Source: Diogma glabrata (Eukaryota; Arthropoda; Insecta; Diptera; Cylindrotomidae). From it: a stretch of DNA of 64,000 nucleotides. A program made the translations under genes and the position numbers. This document shows positions 57,980 through 64,000 of the stretch, piece by piece. The notes beneath the pieces are model-generated. The model was not told where the DNA came from, searched no databases, and worked only from the letters and a program-made list of their open reading frames with translations. Each line of letters starts with the position of its first letter. Position 1 is the stretch's first letter. The DNA is taken from contig OY856188.1 in the NCBI GenBank assembly GCA_963693315.1, positions 161,239,058-161,303,057 on the forward strand. Reading direction: 5' to 3'.

Positions 57980-59560
57980 ACGTTTTGGTCAGACAAGCTT
58001 ACTCTCGTGTTCTAAAACAAAATCACAAACCCCACAGTTAAAAAAAAATGTGGTAGCAAATTTACAAGATCGCGGGCAATCGGCATTTTTCGGAGCTTGC
58101 CAAACGCAAAAGAGGCCAATTTGAGGAAACTCGCAGAACAAAAATTTCGGGCTTGTCAATTACAGGCGCCTCACGAAGCATAAAATATGTGGTAATCATC
58201 ACATTATATCGGCGTGGGCCAAGGGACTAATAAAATTATATTAAACATTTTACATTTTTCATTCAAAAATTGAAAACAACAATTTTGCCAAGAAATTTAA
58301 AAACATAAAACTTGCCGTTTCTTACATTTTGTAGTTCCTGCTCAATTTTCTATTGTTTTGATATTGAAAACGTTTAAAAAAAATACTGTTGTCAAAACCT
58401 GTAAATTATTGTTTTCTTTAAAACAAAATTTAATATAAAAACATATAAATACTTTAATTTGCACACGAAATATAATATATTTACTAACATGTTTTGTAAT
58501 TTATCAACCTAATTTTTAATTAAAAAATAATTAAAAATTAAATATGTAAAACTAAAAACAACAAAACTTACTGTCAAAACTGAGATTAAAATAGAAGATT
58601 TTGTGTTCGAAAACATAAATTGATAATAAAATAGCAGAAAATTTCCCCTTCGCAAATTGAATACCAATTTCGAACAGTCTTCTATTTTTCAATTCTGCTA
58701 TTTATTTTTGGGTTGAAGAATAGAAGATAGAAGATTTTTATTGAATAGGGCCCATTATGTCAAAAACTGAAGATTATATCTTCTTCAATTATTTTCTTCA
58801 ATTTTTTCTTTTTTTTTCATTTATTTTCATTCCAAAATCCAAAACAACAACATTGAGAAACAATAAATTCATTCTTCCTTAAAAAAAATGATACGACCAA
58901 CAGAATCACCAACAGAAGAAAACAACAACAAAAAATATTAAAAAAACTGAATAACCACAAAATATATCTTCAATAAAAAAACTAAAGAAAATTTACTAAC
59001 TAAACTAAAAACACCTACAATTGTCGTAAAAAATCCCCTAAATCACAAAGTTTTATTGTGCAGTTAAACTGTGTGTTTAAATCGGTCTTTACAAATGAAT
59101 GATTGTTTTACTCAGTTTTTGTTATTCTTCAAAATGTATTGATTGTTACACATACTAATTCTCTTTTTAGAATCATAATCTCATCATATGTTCTGTCACA
59201 TTACAATCTTTATAGATTTATTTATCGCATAACACTTCTGCAGTTTCAATACCATAACACCTGAAGTCCTGAAACAACAATCACGGATGAAATGATATGA
59301 AAAGTATCAAGCGCTATTTATTAAATCAAGAGTTAAATGTCTATGATATTTTCATTCAAACCATAAATCTAAATATGTACATAAGAATTACAAATATCCT
59401 TAATTTGTAAATTTAAAAAACTTACTCATTCACTAATTCATTCATTAATATAAGTCACTTTTTAAAGCCTAAAACAAATACTACAATAAATGCGTAAACA
59501 TTTGCAATGTTTCCATTCAAATTTCACAACATTAACAAATATTTAACATAATTTTACTTT
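57980..59560. other. Non-coding stretch, right end of the GGG-ended element and beyond
   Basis: It contains the inner flank of the right terminal repeat (58,590-58,753), then AT-rich sequence. No genes could be supported. Confidence 0.45.
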
Positions 59561-59688
59561 TACTTCGGTCTGAAAGGGTAAAACTGATTCTAAAAAAGCA
59601 AAAAAAAAAATGTATGTCTGTCTGCCGTCACAACCTACGAAATCTCGAAAATCGCTGGGCGGATTTCAAAAATTGTTTTTTCTAACAA
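59561..59688. repeat. Family A repeat, copy 4 (short fragment, inverted)
   Basis: TACTTCGGTCTGAAAG joins directly to ACTGATTCTAAAAAAGCAAA and then TGTCTGTCTGCCGTCACAAC, CTGGGCGGATTTC. About 75 bp present in copy 2 are deleted between the terminal motif and ACTGATTC. Confidence 0.75.
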
Positions 59689-61500
59689 TAGGTGTGTAAT
59701 TAAATTTTGTGAAAAAAATGTGTGTAATTTAATTTTGAATATGATTTAAATTTTAAACGGATTTAATCTAGAATTTTTAATAGTGAAATATATTGTTGAA
59801 ACATATATAACCATAAGGATTCTCAATTTAACTACGATGTTTATACATTTTATTATTAGTTTAGTCGAAGTATGGTTAAACATAAATTAAATTCGAATTT
59901 TTAGACCAATTGACAGTAGCAGCCTAATTTAGTCAATATTTAGGAGCAATCATCTTTTAAAGTGGGTTTAAAAGTATATAGATGGTTTGTGGTGGTATCT
60001 ATAATATTTGCTGCGTGTTCCAGTGGGTTGAAGTCCAGTAGCAAGCAACACAGTGCCTCAACTTACTCAGCTTTAATTCTTTGATTTTCCCAGCTCTCCA
60101 GTCTTATTTTGTAGATGATAAATAATAATTACTTGATGTAGTTAGTATTCGTATCAATACCGTCCGTAGATCGTGACGATTCCAATTTGCAATCTATTTC
60201 CGGAACCTACTACAAATTTTCCAAATATTGAGGTTATGTAATCCGGATTAGTATATAGATCGAAATAATTTAATTGTTATTTTAATTTTATTACTGTAAA
60301 CTTCCTTTTTTCTTACATACAATTCACATAATAATAGTAACAAAGACAATACTATTTAAGCCGTCTATTTTTTAGATTACCAATTACAAAATTTTTAATG
60401 TAAATTTTTTAGTGAAAAACCAACAACGTTAGAAAAATTATGATCTAGTTATATAAAACCAAACAAAGTTATATCGAATTCTTTTTTTGTGTTTTCTAAT
60501 TAGAATTAAAAAAGAATTCTTTTTATCTAGTGTTAAGCATTGCAATTAACAAAAGTTCGTTTTTAAAACAAATTGCTTTAGATCTAGGTATGTTTACACC
60601 AACATTAATTTATAATATTGTACTGTCGTACTGCACAATTTGCCATTTTATATTATTATGTTTGAATATATATTGTTGCTAGTCACCACAAGTACTTTGG
60701 AGTATTATTTTTTTAACTCTATGCCAATTTCAATTATATTCTAAAAATGGGCAATTGTTAGAAAAAACTGAATAGGATAGAGATTTTAGATAAGTTTTGT
60801 TATAGAATTTATTTAATAGAAGTTTTGTAGTTAAATAAAAATATTTGCTTGCAGAGCAGCTTTACAAATCTGTATTCGTAAAGATGTGTTCATTTATATT
60901 GCTGGTAATGATGCTAGACTGTTGTTGTAGTGTGATACTGCTATTACTGCTGAAGATGATGGAGTAGTTGGTGATGCTGATGTCGTTACTATTGGTTATC
61001 ATGTTTATTCTTGTAGCGTTACCTCCCTATTCTGAATATGCCGTGATTGCTTGTGTTATTGTTTATTGTGCTATTTCTGACTATGTTATGCATGTAATAA
61101 AGTTATTGTTAATAGTGGTACTATTGAATGTGTTGCTGTTGGTGTTGTTAATCTTGATTGTATTATTGTTAACTGTAGTTATATTATTTACGGGTGCTGT
61201 TAAGGGTAATGAAACCCTGAACTGCAATTGTTAAAGTTGTTGTTGTTGTAGCGACATTGGTAAAGTACTACTCGTTTGATTCCGTTTCTAGGTTCAGAAA
61301 CTCTGCTACATTCTTTAGGGAGTACCACAGATCTTTCTTTGTTAGATCTGTCGCACTCTCTTGACATGAAAATTGTGGTCAACAGCATGTGGCGTTCCCT
61401 TGGTGTGAAGCCTTTTCAAACTACTTCTATAGGTATGCTCATCGATATTCCTAGTGGTTGGTTCCTCTATAACATCGATTTGTAAGAGTTTAGTTTTTCT
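59689..61500. other. AT-rich sequence with a GTT/GTTATT-rich low-complexity part
   Basis: 60,900-61,260 is rich in GTTGTT and TTATTG triplets and yields a Leu/Val-rich open frame, which I regard as compositional. I recognise nothing else in this stretch. Confidence 0.5.
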
Positions 61501-61507
61501 TATAGCT

Positions 61508-62215
61508 CTAGGGGGTTAAGCCATTCAGGCCTGGAAAAAACAGAATTTTACTTGGACGTAAAAAAGGACCAGACAACCCAATCGGAACGTGGAACGTGCA
61601 CAGTCTTAGCGCTCCTGATGCTCTTATAAGTCTAGAAACAGAGGCTGAGAGGGATAAGACGCATATAATTGCTCTGCAAGAAGTTGGAGAGGAAAATAAG
61701 ATTTGGATAGTCACTTTTTATACTGTAGTGGTCATCCTTCTCGAAGAAAAATTGGAACTAGTTTTTTTGTTGGTACACGCATACAAGACGCCGTGATGAA
61801 ATCCATCCCGGTCAATGAGAGGGTCTGCTACCTACGAGTACGTGGTACATACAACAATATTTCTCTTATTGCCGTTCTCCACCCATTTAAGCTAAGACCA
61901 TTGAGAAGAAGGAAACTTTCTACATAGCACTGGCAGAGGTTATAAAACAAACTAAAACACGCGACTTCATTATGGTTCTTGGTAACTTTATTGGGCAGGT
62001 TGGAAGAGATATCTCTTATGAAAATGTGGTGGGTCCCCAACAGCCTGCATTTGAATTTGAATGATAATGGTGATAGAATAACTGAGTTTGCATTATCAAA
62101 TAATTTAAGAATTACCATTACCTTCTTTTTGCATCGATTGATACACAAGCAGACTTGGGCCTCACCGAATGGAAACATTCGAAATCAAATTGATCACGTA
62201 TTTATAGGAGAGGAA
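61508..62215 (+). pseudogene. RTE-like LINE endonuclease remnant
   Basis: The frames read GPDNPIGTWNVHSLSAPDAL, THIIALQEVGEENK, FVGTRIQDAVMKSIPVNERV, FIMVLGNFIGQVGRDISYEN, then NDNGDRITEFALSNNLRITI and TWASPNGNIRNQIDHVFIG. This is an APE-type endonuclease of the same general class as that at 46.1 kb. The catalytic GDFN segment reads GNFI, so it is inactive even apart from the frameshifts near 61,700, 61,790 and 61,900. The RT is missing. At 62,215 it joins unrelated coding sequence. Confidence 0.8.
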
Positions 62216-62394
62216 AAAACGATTATTTTAATGTTGATGAGAAAGCATTTAATAATGAACTATTACAAATTAAAGCGGTAATAGAACCCAAAGACCTTAA
62301 AGGTCATAATTATATAGAAGCCTACAAACAAACACATTTAAAAGCGGCTATTACTAATTTTGGTGATTTCTGAATTGGTAAATATAAACAAGAG
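62216..62394 (+). pseudogene. Exon-like fragment of unknown protein, ending in a splice-donor-like site
   Basis: After the LINE fragment the frame reads DYFNVDEKAFNNELLQIKAV, then IEPKDLKGHNYIEAYKQTHL and KAAITNFGDF, one stop, and IGKYKQE followed by GTAAGA. The balanced composition and the donor-like end suggest a real exon from a transposon or host gene with one nonsense change. I could not place the family. Confidence 0.35.
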
Positions 62395-62517
62395 GTAAGA
62401 GCATAATATTACAAATTCGACGAAATAATTTAATTATTTTTTTATACAATATATTCATTATTAATATATTCATTTATCAAAGAAATGACAGAAGTTTTGA
62501 AAGTTCTAAAAGAACAA

Positions 62518-62566
62518 GCCGTCTTAAAATCTAAGATTTTAAGACGGCCCCGGTCTAATCGGGGGC
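62518..62566. other. Two adjacent hairpins
   Basis: GCCGTCTTAAAATC and GATTTTAAGACGGC form a perfect 14-bp stem with a three-base loop (62,518-62,548). A second small stem, CCCCG...CGGGG with a seven-base loop, follows at 62,548-62,564. This is GC-rich structure in AT-rich DNA. No coding frame is nearby. Confidence 0.6.
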
Positions 62567-62569
62567 ATT

Positions 62570-64000
62570 GCCGAACGATTGTGCAGAACGATTGTGTTTT
62601 GTTTATAAGATATTCGTGTCTGAGCCAGAGGAAACAAAATATTTCATTAGTATAGCGTTCCTCGAGAGTTCATAGTGCAGTATTTAACATTCAAATTTCA
62701 ATTGTTATTGGCCATTGGTAATTTATATAAAGTATATAATTTATAAAAAATAAGTACATGCAGGAGAACACAACCTAATTATACCCCACTTATTTGAAGA
62801 ACCCTGACTGTTTGGTCTTGTTTTTTATCTATATCATATTGTACAAACTTTACAAGACTTTGTTAAAAACAATTCTAAAATGTAAAATCCTATAACATAT
62901 CAAAAGTTTTCTTGATAGTTGTGCTATTTTTTATAAAATGAATGAAAATAATTACGGGAGTAATTTAAATTTATTGGGTTATTTCCAGTGATTTAATAAT
63001 ATTGAATGTTTTATAATGGACAAGCAATATTTTCTAACGACACGAACAAATATTTAAGTTATGTAAATATTTTCAAAGTAACATACTTTGAAAACTTGCT
63101 GACAAATTCTTTTCGCTATATGGACTATAATTTTTAATTCATAAAATAGCAAAAATTATATGTTTGGTTGGTTATAATAAAATCCAAAACGTATCCTAAA
63201 CGTCAATCTTTGTTTATTTTTTTATACATTCACAGGGAGGGAGAAACTGTTATTTTTTTTGGTAGGTTTTTCTTATAGATTTAAAAGAAGCTCGCAATAA
63301 TTGTACAATTTTGAATCAAATGAAAAATTTACGCACGTTTATGGGTAGTAAACTGACCAGACGTCCCACGTGGCGTGGAAATGTCACACATTTCATTGCG
63401 TTGTCCCAAGGAGAAATCTGTCCCACGAAGCGTCCCACGAAACAAATATTTCCACCACATTTGCCGCATTATCGCAATAATCAAAAAACCTTATATCTAC
63501 CTACGTACAGTTGGCGCAATATCTTAGTCAAAGCAATGGCTTCACAGTTTTTTCTTGCAGTTTGTATAATGTTATGTATATGTTGATTTAACCATATTGA
63601 GAGAACAAACCAGTACAATATTTTTTTTACTACAGTTATTTCACTTCAATATTTTACATATCTTTTAATGTTTAACAGATCTACCTCAGCGCAGCGAAAC
63701 CATTTGGTTTCTTTGTTTATAGAAACATCTCCCCGGTGTATATACGAGAGATCGAAAGTATATTATGAAAAATAAAATACAAAATATTTTACTTAAAAAG
63801 ACGCAGTTTTCCGTATAAATTCATAAACATTTAAATTTTCAAACCAGAGTTTACAATTTTACTTTATTTGAGCACTCATTTCAATCCTTTGAAATAATAT
63901 TCAAAAATTAAAATGTTCATAATTTGAATATCGTTCTTACTCGTAAGAGTAAAATTTTTGTTTTTTCGATTTTACTCCTTTGGAGCAGATTAAATTTTCC
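62570..64000. other. No assigned gene
   Basis: AT-rich sequence. A 91-codon frame at 63,311-63,586 (MNQMKNLRTFMGSKLTRRPT...) contains repeated CGTCCCACG words (63,361, 63,430) and has no recognisable family. I treat it as unsupported. Confidence 0.4.

Larger units (their letters stand above)
54125..58753. mobile_element. 4.6 kb interval bounded by GGG(G/C)(T/C)CTATTCA inverted ends
   Basis: GGGGTCTATTCAGCAAAAATCTTCTAT at 54,125 and, in reverse, GGGCCCTATTCAATAAAAATC at 58,753 match over 27 bp with few differences. ATT stands on both sides (54122-54124 and 58754-58756). Both inner flanks share TTGGTATTCAAT and multiple TCTTCTAT words. GGG-type ends and 3-bp duplications recall PIF/Harbinger elements. 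No transposase is recognised. The interior holds a LINE, the 57.06 kb repeat and a hairpin. Two separate mini-elements in opposite orientation remain an alternative. Confidence 0.6.

Noticed and set aside
60968..61234. 88-codon hydrophobic frame rich in Leu and Val
   Set aside because: It comes from GTT/TTA/TTG low-complexity DNA and lacks a recognisable membrane-protein family or gene context.
63311..63586. 91-codon frame with repeated CGTCCCACG words
   Set aside because: It has no recognisable domain, and its composition shifts from basic to hydrophobic at the end. I could not support it as a gene.

Overview
The window looks like a piece of an arthropod, most likely insect, nuclear genome. 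It is strongly AT-rich and intron-poor, and every recognisable reading frame belongs to a mobile element: BEL/Pao, Ty3/gypsy-like, several non-LTR (LINE) families, mariner, Tc1, ZMYM1-type hAT, Crypton, Helitron, and small non-autonomous elements. I found no host gene, intact tRNA or rRNA gene, CRISPR array or prokaryotic feature. The order of insect cannot be told from the sequence.

Layout. 0.8-3.7 kb is a tandem satellite-like array of about 0.6 kb units. 5.1-7.9 kb is the 3' half of a BEL/Pao element on the minus strand. 7.9-25.4 kb is a deeply nested locus. A hAT transposase pseudogene, ending in its 3' terminal repeat at 25,362, is split by a 13.8 kb insertion (10,193-23,994) with 14-bp inverted ends and an AT duplication. 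Inside that insertion are two non-autonomous hAT elements, a 5.2 kb long-inverted-repeat element carrying a LINE, and a repeat called Family A here that is itself split by another inverted-repeat element. Removing the nested pieces leaves a core of about 4 kb with fragments of an unrecognised minus-strand gene. Long (AT)n tracts lie at 25.4-25.7 and 27.1-27.4 kb.

30.3-37 kb is a Helitron on the minus strand. Its 3' hairpin is split by a 2.1 kb hAT-like element, and its flank carries a fold-back Tc1 element containing a LINE tail. 37.2-39.5 kb is a chimera joining a Ty3/gypsy reverse transcriptase to parts of two LINEs. 39.8-41.0 kb is a mariner with an internal deletion, and 42.1-43.4 kb a Crypton tyrosine recombinase. 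43.9-50.9 kb holds two Family A copies around a LINE whose 5' region resembles 5S rRNA and which is interrupted by an element carrying a Helitron helicase scrap. 54.1-58.8 kb is bounded by GGG(G/C)(T/C)CTATTCA inverted ends around another LINE. 61.5-62.4 kb is a LINE endonuclease remnant.

Nearly all genes are broken by stops, frameshifts or truncation. The longest open frame is the LINE ORF at 13,392-16,127 (911 codons), which still lacks the front of its endonuclease. The value of the window is its readable stratigraphy: in several cases removing an insertion plus one copy of its target duplication restores the interrupted coding frame, so order of insertion and target preference can be read directly. 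Family names rest on motif recognition by eye, with no database search.
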